Below are positions 44,516-52,352 of a stretch of 64,000 bases of DNA, in pieces. The stretch lies in assembly GCF_000420865.1 (NCBI RefSeq), contig NZ_ATVT01000011.1:1-64000 (forward strand), written 5' to 3'. The notes below the pieces were generated by a model that was given only the letters and a program-made list of their open reading frames with translations, did no database searches and was not told the origin of the DNA. The DNA comes from Butyrivibrio sp. XPD2006 (GTDB taxonomy: Bacteria > Bacillota > Clostridia > Lachnospirales > Lachnospiraceae). Numbering within the stretch: position 1 is the first letter of the stretch; each line of letters begins with the position of its first letter. A program made the translations under genes and the position numbers.

Positions 44516-45431
44516 ACAGATATTTAAAAGGATCCTTGGACTTGTCCTGATACTTCTGGTGCTGAGCTTTCTAGTGTTTGGCATAATGTATCTGGCTCCC
44601 GGTGATCCTGCGGAAAAGAGACTCACCTCCCAGGGGGTGGTGGTCACAAAAGAAATACTGCAAGCGGAGCGGGAGAGGCTTGGCCTCCTCCGCCCCTTTA
44701 TCGTTAGGTACGCAGAGTGGCTTTCGAATGTCCTTAGAGGAGATTTTGGTGTTTCTTTTAAGGATGATCTTCCCGTTGCGCCTAAACTGATAAAAGGGCT
44801 TAAAAACACATGTGGGCTGGCTTTAACCAGTCTGTTTCTGGCGCTTATAATCTCTTTTCCACTGGGAATATGGTCAGCGGTCAAAAAGGGAAAATTGGTA
44901 GACCATATCGTCAGGCTCTTTTCATTTATAGGTAATTCCCTTCCGAATTTCCTGATATCAGTACTTTTGATGTATCTGTTTTGCATACATATCAAGGTCT
45001 TTCCTGTAATTGCAGATGGAAGTATCAAAGGACTTATGCTCCCTGCACTTTCTCTGGCAATACCAATGGCGGGCAGGTTTACAAGACAGATAAGAAGCGA
45101 ACTCTTGGATCAGCTTGGGGAAGAGTATGTTGTGGGGATGAAGTCCAGAAAGGTAAAGGGCAGATTTATTCTAATCAACAACGTCCTTAGAAACAGTCTT
45201 GGACACATACTTACTATAATCGGTCTTCAGATCGGAACCCTGATGGGTGGCAGCGTTGTTATTGAGAACATATTCAGATGGCCGGGCATCGGCAAACTTG
45301 TGATGGATTCCATCACAGCCAGAGACTACCCTGTGATCATGGGATTTGTGCTCATCATGGGAACAATCTATGTTGTGATAAATCTGATAGTTGATATTAC
45401 TTACAGACTTTTGGATCCGAGGTCTTTTTAA
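44508..45431 (+). CDS. NikB/DppB-type ABC permease
   Basis: The 307-residue membrane protein has about six helices, the N-terminal APGDPAEKR motif of this permease family and the EAA-like loop KSRKVKGRFILINNVLRNSLG near 210-230. It overlaps the binding-protein gene by 8 bases and abuts the next permease gene directly (TAA then ATG), as in tightly coupled five-gene importers. Confidence 0.9.
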   Translation: MAKQIFKRILGLVLILLVLSFLVFGIMYLAPGDPAEKRLTSQGVVVTKEILQAERERLGLLRPFIVRYAEWLSNVLRGDFGVSFKDDLPVAPKLIKGLKNTCGLALTSLFLALIISFPLGIWSAVKKGKLVDHIVRLFSFIGNSLPNFLISVLLMYLFCIHIKVFPVIADGSIKGLMLPALSLAIPMAGRFTRQIRSELLDQLGEEYVVGMKSRKVKGRFILINNVLRNSLGHILTIIGLQIGTLMGGSVVIENIFRWPGIGKLVMDSITARDYPVIMGFVLIMGTIYVVINLIVDITYRLLDPRSF

Positions 45432-46250
45432 ATGAACCGTAGACGGAAAAAGATTAACAGAATAAAAGTAATAGTATCTGCAGGTGTTGCACTGCTTTTG
45501 GTGCTTATAGCACTTTTCGCAAATGTAATTGCACCTAATGACCCATATGCAACAAGCGCATCAGCCATAAGGTCAGCTCCGTCGGGGGAATTCCTGTTTG
45601 GAACAGATAACCTCGGAAGATGCGTATTTTCAAGGGTTTTATATGGAGCAAGGACAACTATAGCAGCTACATTTGTATTGGTTGCGATTTCTTTCATCCT
45701 GGGAAGCATTATCGGAGTCCTTAGCGGATATTATGGCGGGATACTGGATGAAATTACGATGAGGATTGCCGATATTATGCTGGCATTTCCTCAGATGGTA
45801 GTAGCCATCGCGGTTGCGGGCATTCTTGGAGGAGGACTTTCAAGTGCCATGATCGCGCTGGGAATAACTATGTGGACCGGGTTTGCCAGACTTGCACGGA
45901 GTCATACTTTTGCCATAAAGAATTGCCCCTACGTGCAAGCTGCAAAACTGGCGGGAAAGAGTGGGCCGGCTATAATGATGGCCCACATACTTCCCAATAT
46001 AATAGCACCACTTCTTACAAATGCGCTTACGCAGATAGGAACCACCATGATTGGTATCTCGGGCCTGTCCTTTTTGGGGCTTGGAGTTGTGCCACCCACT
46101 GCTGAGTGGGGATCAATGATCAATGAATCCAGGGCGTATATACAGATAGCACCTTGGGCTGTGCTGTATCCGGCAATTGCCACCATAGTCACCATCATAG
46201 TATTTAACTATCTTGGGGACTGCGTCATGGAATACAGAGATGAGGACTAA
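45432..46250 (+). CDS. NikC/DppC-type ABC permease
   Basis: This 272-residue membrane protein starts with a short basic N-terminus and one helix, then FGTDNLGRCVFSRVLYGART, the usual DppC/OppC entry. The permease core follows with an EAA-like loop near 175-195 (AAKLAGKSGPAIMMAHILPN) and ISGLSFLGLGVVPPTAEWG. It forms the channel with the previous permease. Confidence 0.9.
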   Translation: MNRRRKKINRIKVIVSAGVALLLVLIALFANVIAPNDPYATSASAIRSAPSGEFLFGTDNLGRCVFSRVLYGARTTIAATFVLVAISFILGSIIGVLSGYYGGILDEITMRIADIMLAFPQMVVAIAVAGILGGGLSSAMIALGITMWTGFARLARSHTFAIKNCPYVQAAKLAGKSGPAIMMAHILPNIIAPLLTNALTQIGTTMIGISGLSFLGLGVVPPTAEWGSMINESRAYIQIAPWAVLYPAIATIVTIIVFNYLGDCVMEYRDED

Positions 46251-46253
46251 TGC

Positions 46254-46976
46254 ATGGATACAATACTTAGGATAAGCAATCTCTCTGCCGGCTACGGTGA
46301 TGAGAATGTTATAAATGATATTTCTTTTGAGGTGGAAGCAGGTAAAAGAGTCTGCATCGTCGGCGAGAGCGGAAGCGGTAAATCTACGCTTCTGAAGGCT
46401 ATTCATGGCTTTGGAGGTGTGACTGTAACAAACGGTAGTATAGAGACCCCAAAAGACATTTTGTTTGGCGTTGTGCCGCAGAATCCCGGGGGATCTTTTA
46501 ATCCCATAAGGACTTACAAGGCACAGATCAGTGAAGCGCTAAAGAGCAATAACATCGACTTTAAGATAGAGGAAGTGGAGAAAACGCTCCGGATCCTGGG
46601 ACTAAATGATGCGTCAAGAGCACTTATGTCAAGGCCCTATGAACTGTCAGGAGGCATGAACCAGCGTATGGCCATTGCCACAACAATGCTATTGGAGCCG
46701 GGAATTTTATTATGCGATGAGGTTACAAGCGCCCTGGATGTTAAAACAGCAGGGATGGTTGTGGAGCAGCTTCTTGAGATCAACAAACTAAAGGGTACTA
46801 CCATTTTGATGGTTACCCACCATTTGGGTATTGCATCTAAAATGGCTGATTACATTGGAATCATGAAAAGTGGCAGGATGCTTGAGTATGGCCCTGCAAA
46901 AGAGATACTGGAGAATCCACAAAACGAGTACACAAAGAATCTCTTGAAGGCCGTACCAAGACTGAAGGTGAGCTGA
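46254..46976 (+). CDS. NikD/DppD-type ABC ATPase
   Basis: Walker A GESGSGKST (near 37), signature LSGGMNQR (near 132), Walker B ILLCDEVTSALD and the switch His in MVTHH are all present, so it should hydrolyse ATP. At 240 residues it lacks the C-terminal oligopeptide-binding extension of DppD/OppD and matches the short nickel-importer ATPases (NikD) in size. Confidence 0.9.
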   Translation: MDTILRISNLSAGYGDENVINDISFEVEAGKRVCIVGESGSGKSTLLKAIHGFGGVTVTNGSIETPKDILFGVVPQNPGGSFNPIRTYKAQISEALKSNNIDFKIEEVEKTLRILGLNDASRALMSRPYELSGGMNQRMAIATTMLLEPGILLCDEVTSALDVKTAGMVVEQLLEINKLKGTTILMVTHHLGIASKMADYIGIMKSGRMLEYGPAKEILENPQNEYTKNLLKAVPRLKVS

Positions 46977-46977
46977 T

Positions 46978-47718
46978 ATGCCGGATTCAGATATAATTTT
47001 AGAAGGAAAAAATCTAAATAAAAGCTACGTTGATAAAGGCAAAAAATTACAGGCTTTAAAGGATGTGAGTTTCTTCCTGAAAAATGGAGAGATTCTTGGG
47101 ATCGTAGGCGAGAGCGGAAGCGGAAAGAGTACTCTTCTTCGTCACGTCAGCTGTCTGGAAAAGCCTGATAGTGGAAATCTTTATTATAAGGGAACAGAGT
47201 ATACAGGTAAGTCGCCGGCCTTTGCTGGAACTTTTCTGCAGATGATATTTCAGGATGCCCAGATGTCTTTTGACCCAAGAATGAAGATGAAAAAAGCCGT
47301 TGTAGAAGCTTCAAAGGGCTGTGGTCATGAAAAACTGTCAAGAATCCTTGAGGCTGTCGGGCTTGATGAAGGTCTTTTGGAGAAAAAGGCAGGCAACATG
47401 TCCGGAGGACAGTGCCAGCGAATGTCAATTGCAAGGGCACTGTGTTCTGATGCCGGGATTCTTTTGTGCGACGAGGCAACAAGTGCGCTGGATGTTACAA
47501 CTCAGGCTCAGGTAGTAGCTCTTTTGCAGCAGCTGCGTGAGAAAGAAGGGGTGTCGATCATATTTGTCTCCCACGACATTGCCCTGGTGAGCATGCTCTG
47601 CGACAGGATAATGGTCATGAAAAACGGAGAATGTGTGGAAGAGGGCGAGACCGGTAAAGTCCTCGGGAATCCACAGCATGAGTACACAAAAGAACTGCTT
47701 GATAATCTGATCGAATAA
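46978..47718 (+). CDS. NikE/DppF-type ABC ATPase
   Basis: Walker A GESGSGKST (near 42), signature MSGGQCQR (near 142), Walker B ILLCDEATSALD and switch FVSHD are intact. It is 246 residues, again without the oligo_HPY tail. It begins one base after the previous stop and ends 38 bases before the methyltransferase gene, with no terminator between, so the transcript probably continues. Confidence 0.9.
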   Translation: MPDSDIILEGKNLNKSYVDKGKKLQALKDVSFFLKNGEILGIVGESGSGKSTLLRHVSCLEKPDSGNLYYKGTEYTGKSPAFAGTFLQMIFQDAQMSFDPRMKMKKAVVEASKGCGHEKLSRILEAVGLDEGLLEKKAGNMSGGQCQRMSIARALCSDAGILLCDEATSALDVTTQAQVVALLQQLREKEGVSIIFVSHDIALVSMLCDRIMVMKNGECVEEGETGKVLGNPQHEYTKELLDNLIE

Positions 47719-47756
47719 CTTAGTATTAGAAAGATAATTGGGGTATACGTAGTAAT

Positions 47757-48518
47757 ATGACTAAACTTATGCAGATTCCTTTTGAGGAGGAAGCGACAGA
47801 TATAAAGGATAAAGTAGTGACCTACTGGTCCAAGAGAGCGGAGAGTTTTAGTGAGCACAAACACGAGGAGATACACAGCAAGAAGAAGCAGCTGTGGCAG
47901 ACGGAGTTTTTAAGGCATTTTTCGGCTGAGGATAAGCTGACTGTGCTGGATGTTGGGTGCGGAGCAGGCTTTTTCGAAATGGTGCTGTCGGATTTTGATT
48001 TTGACGTGACCGGTGTGGATCTTACGCCTGAGATGATAGAGAAGGGAAAAGAACTTCTTACTCGCCATGGAGCAAAGGCGGACCTTAAAGTTATGGATGC
48101 AGAAAAGCTGGATTTCCCCGATAGTTCTTTTGACCTGGTGATAAACAGAAACCTTGTCTGGACACTTCCGCATCCGGTGGAAGCCTACATGGAGTGGCAC
48201 AGAGTGTTAAAGCCGGGAGGAACGCTGCTTGTGTACGATGCTGAGTATGCCAAGGGGTTTCATCACTATGACCAGATGCAGAACCTTGCCCACAAAAATG
48301 TTACTGACGCCATGATAGAGGAGTGCCACGATATATATCACATGTTATCTATAAGCACTTTGGACAGACCTGAGTGGGATAAGGCGGTTCTTGAGAGAAT
48401 TGGTTATGAAGATGTAGTTACTGATCTTGGGGTTGGAGATATACTGTACGGCGAAAAGGATCAGTTCTATATGCCTGACAGGATGTTTCTTGTAAAGGCC
48501 CGGAAAGCAGTGATTTAA
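47757..48518 (+). CDS. Class I SAM-dependent methyltransferase
   Basis: The Rossmann motifs are clear: VLDVGCGAGFFEMVLS (about 63-78), VTGVDLTPEMIEKG (motif post I), a DAEKLDFPDSSFDLV acidic loop and LKPGGTLLVYDAEYA. At 253 residues it is a Methyltransf_11/25 type acting on a small molecule. Its place between importer ATPases and DUF4198 suggests modification of the imported ligand or a metallophore, but no synthase gene for such a ligand is visible. The start has only a weak SD (TTGGGG). Confidence 0.85.
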   Translation: MTKLMQIPFEEEATDIKDKVVTYWSKRAESFSEHKHEEIHSKKKQLWQTEFLRHFSAEDKLTVLDVGCGAGFFEMVLSDFDFDVTGVDLTPEMIEKGKELLTRHGAKADLKVMDAEKLDFPDSSFDLVINRNLVWTLPHPVEAYMEWHRVLKPGGTLLVYDAEYAKGFHHYDQMQNLAHKNVTDAMIEECHDIYHMLSISTLDRPEWDKAVLERIGYEDVVTDLGVGDILYGEKDQFYMPDRMFLVKARKAVI

Positions 48519-48528
48519 AATAAAGGGA

Positions 48529-49281
48529 ATGGAGTTTGATATGAGAAGAGGAATTGATACAACAGATATGATGGTATATGGCCACGAAGCCTGGATAATC
48601 ACAGACAAGAGTGTATATGAGCCGGGGGAAGAAGTCTGCGGAATAATGAGATGGGGACATCACATGAGGCCTGACGGGTTCTTTCGCCTTGATGAGATAA
48701 GAGCCTTTGCCACAGATGAAAAAGGAAACAGGATAGCAATAACACCGGTCAAGGGCCCCGGCGATGAGCAGGGAGACTACTATGAGCTTCGTTTTACGCC
48801 TGTTTCTGAGGGTATTTACACCCTTATGTGTATCTATGACAACAATTATGTAAGAGATGAAAAAGACGTGTATTATGAGGGCGACAGGAGGACATATCCT
48901 GATATTCTTGATGCCAAGAATTATCCTCAGATATATGTGACAAACATAACTGTCGGGGATAAGAAGGGAACTCCCGAGTTTATCCATGAGTCCAGAGTAA
49001 GCTTCGTTCCTGATCCATGGGAAGCAGACACCGATGTGCTTCATTTAAAGCTTATTCACGACAAATTCCCGCTTAAAGGATCTACAGTAGTTGTGGTGCA
49101 CTATGATGGAAAAGAGTATTTTGAGAGAATTCTGAACACAGATGAGGAAGGCAGGATATTCTTCTCAGTGGAGAAAAAGGGTGTGTATATGGCCGTTACA
49201 AGAACTCCGCTGGCGGAAGGAATTCCCGGAATCTATGACAGCAAAGAGATAGCTTCAACATTCACATACGTTAAGAGGTAA
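48529..49281 (+). CDS. DUF4198-family protein
   Basis: The 250-residue protein reads MMVYGHEAWIITDK near its N-terminus, then repeated beta-strand segments (FTPVSEGIYTLMCIYDNNYV, LHLKLIHDKFPLKGSTVVVV, TDEEGRIFFSVEKKGVYMAV), the pattern of DUF4198 with tandem Ig-like domains. DUF4198 proteins are linked in the literature to nickel and cobalt uptake and are normally extracytoplasmic; this one has no signal peptide, so it may be cytoplasmic or have another start. The early His, Asp and Tyr residues (HEAW, WGHHMRPDGF) could bind metal. It is the last gene of the plus operon. Confidence 0.78.
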   Translation: MEFDMRRGIDTTDMMVYGHEAWIITDKSVYEPGEEVCGIMRWGHHMRPDGFFRLDEIRAFATDEKGNRIAITPVKGPGDEQGDYYELRFTPVSEGIYTLMCIYDNNYVRDEKDVYYEGDRRTYPDILDAKNYPQIYVTNITVGDKKGTPEFIHESRVSFVPDPWEADTDVLHLKLIHDKFPLKGSTVVVVHYDGKEYFERILNTDEEGRIFFSVEKKGVYMAVTRTPLAEGIPGIYDSKEIASTFTYVKR

Positions 49282-49325
49282 TACAAAAACAGGATGCATT
49301 TAACATGCATCCTGTTTTTGTATTA
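49279..49325. terminator. Bidirectional terminator, 21-bp perfect stem
   Basis: Positions 49279-49299 and 49305-49325 are perfectly complementary, with a 5-base loop. A5 and T5 tracts lie inside the arms. It holds the stop codons of the converging DUF4198 and M14 genes. Confidence 0.9.
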
Positions 49326-50256
49326 CTCCGTAGGTCACCATGGGACCATTCTTTATTATGCTAAGAGATGAGCACTGGTGGATCAGAACTCCGTCAGTAT
49401 CGGCAATGGCTGTGTGAAGGGGCCTTCCAAAGTAATCCCTTATCTCGCCAAATTTATCGCCTTTTGAGAATCTGTCTCCAACCTTTTTCTCCGGATACCA
49501 GCAGCCGGTGAAGGGGGCGTCATCACTAAATTCTCTAAGCTCTGTTTTAGGATAGATCTTGTACTCTCCTTCGATAAGGCCAAGGAACTTCAAAATGTTC
49601 AGCACATCCTCTTTGTCTGCCTGTACCTCATCCTTTGGAAGGAGACTAAGCTGGCCGCGCTCTATGAGGACACTTGGAATTCCGGCCATGGAGGCTGTGT
49701 TGTAGGCACCTTCGGTGGTGCATGTACTCTTTACGCAGTAAGAGGCGTTGACGCAGTCCACCATCTTTTTTGCAATATCGCTGGCAGGAGAAGCTCCAAC
49801 GTAGTATGCGTAGGGGATAAGAGTCTCGTATCCGTCTCCGCTATGCAGGTCAATGTAAGCATCGGCGTTTTTGATAAAAACATCAAACAGAAGATTAGCC
49901 AGTCGATCAGCGGCTGAACCATCCTTGTCTCCAGGGAAGACCCGGTTGAGATTTTTGCCATCCTCATAAACAAGGGACATGGTTCTGTTTTCAAAACCTG
50001 ACCTGTTGGCTAAGGGGATGATGATAAGATTTCCTGAAAGTTCTTTGGGAGAAATCTCATTAGAGAGCTCAATAGCTGCCTGAATGCCAACATATTCTGC
50101 GTTGTGAATGCCGGCTGTGACAAGAACGGTTTTGCCCGGCTTTTCTCCGCAGATGATGATGTGGGGAATGTGTATCTCAGTTCCACCGACATGTATATGA
50201 TCTTTTATCGTCTTGCCGGAGGTAAGTTCGTGTCCGGCTATATTTATTGTCTCCAT
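49300..50256 (-). CDS. M14-family zinc hydrolase (succinylglutamate desuccinylase/aspartoacylase type)
   Basis: Zinc ligands are visible as HNAE (His51, Glu54) and DLHSGD (His138). Family landmarks RSGFENRT and NLNRVFPG (about 85-108) and LIERGQ (Glu near 200) are also present. These enzymes remove an acyl group from N-acyl amino acids or peptides (AstE, AspA). At 318 residues it is complete and cytoplasmic. It shares the 26-base upstream element with the convergent importer operon, so it probably processes the imported ligand, for example by releasing metal from an N-acylated chelator, though this is inference. Confidence 0.88.
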   Translation of the reverse strand: METINIAGHELTSGKTIKDHIHVGGTEIHIPHIIICGEKPGKTVLVTAGIHNAEYVGIQAAIELSNEISPKELSGNLIIIPLANRSGFENRTMSLVYEDGKNLNRVFPGDKDGSAADRLANLLFDVFIKNADAYIDLHSGDGYETLIPYAYYVGASPASDIAKKMVDCVNASYCVKSTCTTEGAYNTASMAGIPSVLIERGQLSLLPKDEVQADKEDVLNILKFLGLIEGEYKIYPKTELREFSDDAPFTGCWYPEKKVGDRFSKGDKFGEIRDYFGRPLHTAIADTDGVLIHQCSSLSIIKNGPMVTYGVIQKQDAC

Positions 50257-50302
50257 AGTATTAAACCTCGCTTCAGAGGCAAGGTTATCATGATAAGGCC
50301 AG

Positions 50303-50328
50303 GGCTTACAAGCCCCCAGGGGGGTTAT
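50303..50328 (-). promoter_or_regulatory. Shared GC-rich element, copy B
   Basis: On the minus strand this matches copy A at 42814-42839 in 24 of 26 bases; the two differences are at the middle base and one base in the GGCTTGTRAGCC half. It ends 46 bases before the M14-hydrolase start and points the same way as copy A does toward its gene. Confidence 0.7.
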
Positions 50329-50533
50329 GGGTGCGGAGCTGAAGATGTAAAAACAATTTCATGCTTATCGTGAATTAAAATTATCTAAAAAAGTTTGAAA
50401 AAGAAATAAAATTACCTCCATTTGGCGGTAGCGGTTTTGAACGTAAATGTTTAGCATAGATGTGCTAGGGCGCTGTTTTTAATGTGTGTTTCAGCCGTGG
50501 GCTGAGATTAAAAATATGAGAGGGGGCATATCT
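50329..50533 (+). other. Leader region before the acidic secreted protein
   Basis: About 200 bases without a gene. A 6-bp hairpin (TCAGCC/GGCTGA) sits at about 50491-50505 and an imperfect ACCTCC/GGCGGT stem near 50414-50429. No promoter is convincing, and no known riboswitch class is recognised. Confidence 0.35.
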
Positions 50534-50959
50534 ATGCTGAATAAGAAAGTGCGGAAACTTTGGCGAAAAGTCTTTGCTACATCAGTTGCAACAATACTTA
50601 TCGCCACGACGTCAATCGGCTACAGCGTGGTTTCTTTTGCTGATGCTGAAAATGATGGTGGAATTCTGTTTGAGGAATTTGAAGAGGAAGAACCTGAAGA
50701 ATTACAGGAGCCCGAGTCTGAGACAGAAGTTGATGAAGAGAACGATGAAGAGGTAAAAGAGCCTGTAGAAGAGCCTGTAGAAGAGGCTGAAGAAGTCGCT
50801 GAAACTGTTGATACTGAAGAAACTGGAAACTATAGGGGGAACCATGGAAGTTATCGGTGCTCCCGAGTTTGTTATGAATATAAACCTGCCGAAGGCGGGA
50901 GAATACATGGGAGTAAACTATGGGGCATAGAGTTGTTATCGCAGAGGATCTGCGAATGA
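50534..50959 (+). CDS. Acidic secreted protein, probably frameshifted at its end
   Basis: The ATG at 50534 has a GGGGG sequence upstream and opens on a signal peptide (KKVRKLWRKVFATSVATILI, then a cleavage-like SFADA). A long Glu/Pro/Val-rich stretch follows, low-complexity and strongly acidic. As written, the frame ends with a basic, Cys-containing tail unlike the rest. Removing one base near 50841-50846 (TATAGGGGG) instead gives GGTMEVIGAPEFVMNINLP and a stop at 50928-50930 that overlaps the response-regulator start, which looks like the original end. The function is unknown; it may be a cell-wall-spanning or signal-related protein. Confidence 0.55.
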   Translation: MLNKKVRKLWRKVFATSVATILIATTSIGYSVVSFADAENDGGILFEEFEEEEPEELQEPESETEVDEENDEEVKEPVEEPVEEAEEVAETVDTEETGNYRGNHGSYRCSRVCYEYKPAEGGRIHGSKLWGIELLSQRICE

Positions 50960-51543
50960 TACGTGAGATATTTGAAAACGCAGTTACAGATGCAAGTGAA
51001 TATACCCTGGTTGCTTCTCTGCCTACGGCTGCAGAGGCTCTGTCATATATTGAAAAATATGATGCGGAACTTGTCATCATGGATGTACTGATTCCGGGGA
51101 GCATGAACGGTCTCGATGCTGCTGCAAGAATAAAGGCTGTAAAGCCGCATGTCAAAGTGATCATTGTGACTTCGATGCCTGAACTGTCCTATGAGAAACG
51201 GGCCAAAGAAATAGGTGTTGAGGGATTCTGGCAGAAGGAAGTCCAGGAACAGCCGCTTATTGAGATTATGAACAGGGTTATGAACGGCGAAACCGTATAT
51301 CCTGAAAACACCCAGAGAATCTCAATCGGGAATATGATGAGCGATGAGTTCACCGAGAGGGAGATAGATATTTTACGAGAGCTTGTCACCGGTGCATCAA
51401 ACAACGAAATAGCAGACAAACTCTGTATCGAAGCGTCGACAGTCAAGATGCATATCTCCAACATGCTTCAGAAGACAGGATATCACAGTCGCCTTGAACT
51501 GGCAGTAAAAGCCAGACATCTGGGGATCATTATAAACGAATAG
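50920..51543 (+). CDS. NarL/LuxR-type response regulator
   Basis: The receiver domain has VVIAED (acidic pocket), LVIMDVLIPGSMNG (phospho-acceptor Asp near 50) and VIIVTSM (switch Thr/Ser). The C-terminal helix-turn-helix is of LuxR type (FTEREIDILRELVTGASNNEIADKLCIEASTVKMHISNMLQK). At 207 residues it is complete. No histidine kinase is adjacent. Its ATG overlaps the frameshift-corrected end of the acidic secreted gene, suggesting coupling of the two. Confidence 0.9.
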   Translation: MGHRVVIAEDLRMIREIFENAVTDASEYTLVASLPTAAEALSYIEKYDAELVIMDVLIPGSMNGLDAAARIKAVKPHVKVIIVTSMPELSYEKRAKEIGVEGFWQKEVQEQPLIEIMNRVMNGETVYPENTQRISIGNMMSDEFTEREIDILRELVTGASNNEIADKLCIEASTVKMHISNMLQKTGYHSRLELAVKARHLGIIINE

Positions 51544-51617
51544 TTCATATTGGCGATAAATGAAAAAAGATATATACTGTTACCTTGGATGGATAAAATC
51601 TGTCCCGGAGGAAAGTG

Positions 51618-52352
51618 TTGAAGAGATTTATTTATCGTATGATAAGAAAAGTGGTGTCATGGGTGATGCCGGTATATAAAGTTGAGGGGATAGACAATCT
51701 TCCTGATGGCCCTGCTGTTGTAGTGGGTAATCATTCTCAGGCCTTTGGGCCTCTGGCTGCCGAGCTTTACTTTCCCGGCAAGCATTATACCTGGTGCATT
51801 TCGGAAATGATGGAAAAAGAAAAGGTTGCAGACTATGCCTATAGCGATTTCTGGTCCGGGAAACCGGCTCTGATACGACCTTTTTTCAGACTGTTCTCAT
51901 ACATTATCCCCCTGCTTGCAGAGATAGTCTTTACCAATGCTTATACTATACCGGTTTACCGCGACAAGCGTGTTATGAAGACCTTTCAGATTTCCTGTGA
52001 CAAACTTGAGGATAACGCCAAGGTGGTCATTTTTCCGGAGGATTACACGGAACATAATAATATCGTCCATGAGTTTCAGAGGGGCTTTGTACATGTGGCC
52101 AAGTATTATTACAGAATGACAGGGAAGATTGTCCCGTTTGTTCCCATGTATGTCTGTCCCGAGCTGAGAAAGCTCGTTATCGGAAAGCCTATCCTGTATT
52201 CTCCGGAATTGCCGGGAGGGCAGGAAGCCGACAGAATATGTACATACCTTCAGGATGCCATTTCCGAAATTGCTTATGATATGCCGAGACATCGTGTGGT
52301 GCCCTATCCCAATGTCTCAAAAAAGAATTATCCGTATAATGAAAGAATGTAA
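51618..52352 (+). CDS. PlsC-like 1-acylglycerol-3-phosphate acyltransferase, atypical
   Basis: TTG at 51618 has GGAGG 6 bases upstream and is preferred to GTG at 51615 (3 bases). The protein resembles PlsC acyltransferases (VVVGNHSQAFGPLA near 35, FPEDYTEHNN near 135, IVPFVPMYV). The HX4D catalytic box is changed: after His the sequence is SQAFG, so the Asp is Gly. The FPE motif remains. It may still use another residue, or bind rather than convert its acyl substrate. The stop overlaps the next start (TAATG), tying it to the PAP2-CAT gene. Confidence 0.72.
   Translation: MKRFIYRMIRKVVSWVMPVYKVEGIDNLPDGPAVVVGNHSQAFGPLAAELYFPGKHYTWCISEMMEKEKVADYAYSDFWSGKPALIRPFFRLFSYIIPLLAEIVFTNAYTIPVYRDKRVMKTFQISCDKLEDNAKVVIFPEDYTEHNNIVHEFQRGFVHVAKYYYRMTGKIVPFVPMYVCPELRKLVIGKPILYSPELPGGQEADRICTYLQDAISEIAYDMPRHRVVPYPNVSKKNYPYNERM

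Noticed and set aside
44243-45028. Minus-strand open frame of 261 codons over the importer genes
   Set aside because: It crosses the ends of two convincing coupled genes on the other strand and has no domain or SD.
50403-50533. Cyclic di-GMP riboswitch before the acidic secreted gene
   Set aside because: None of the conserved blocks of class I or class II riboswitches is present.
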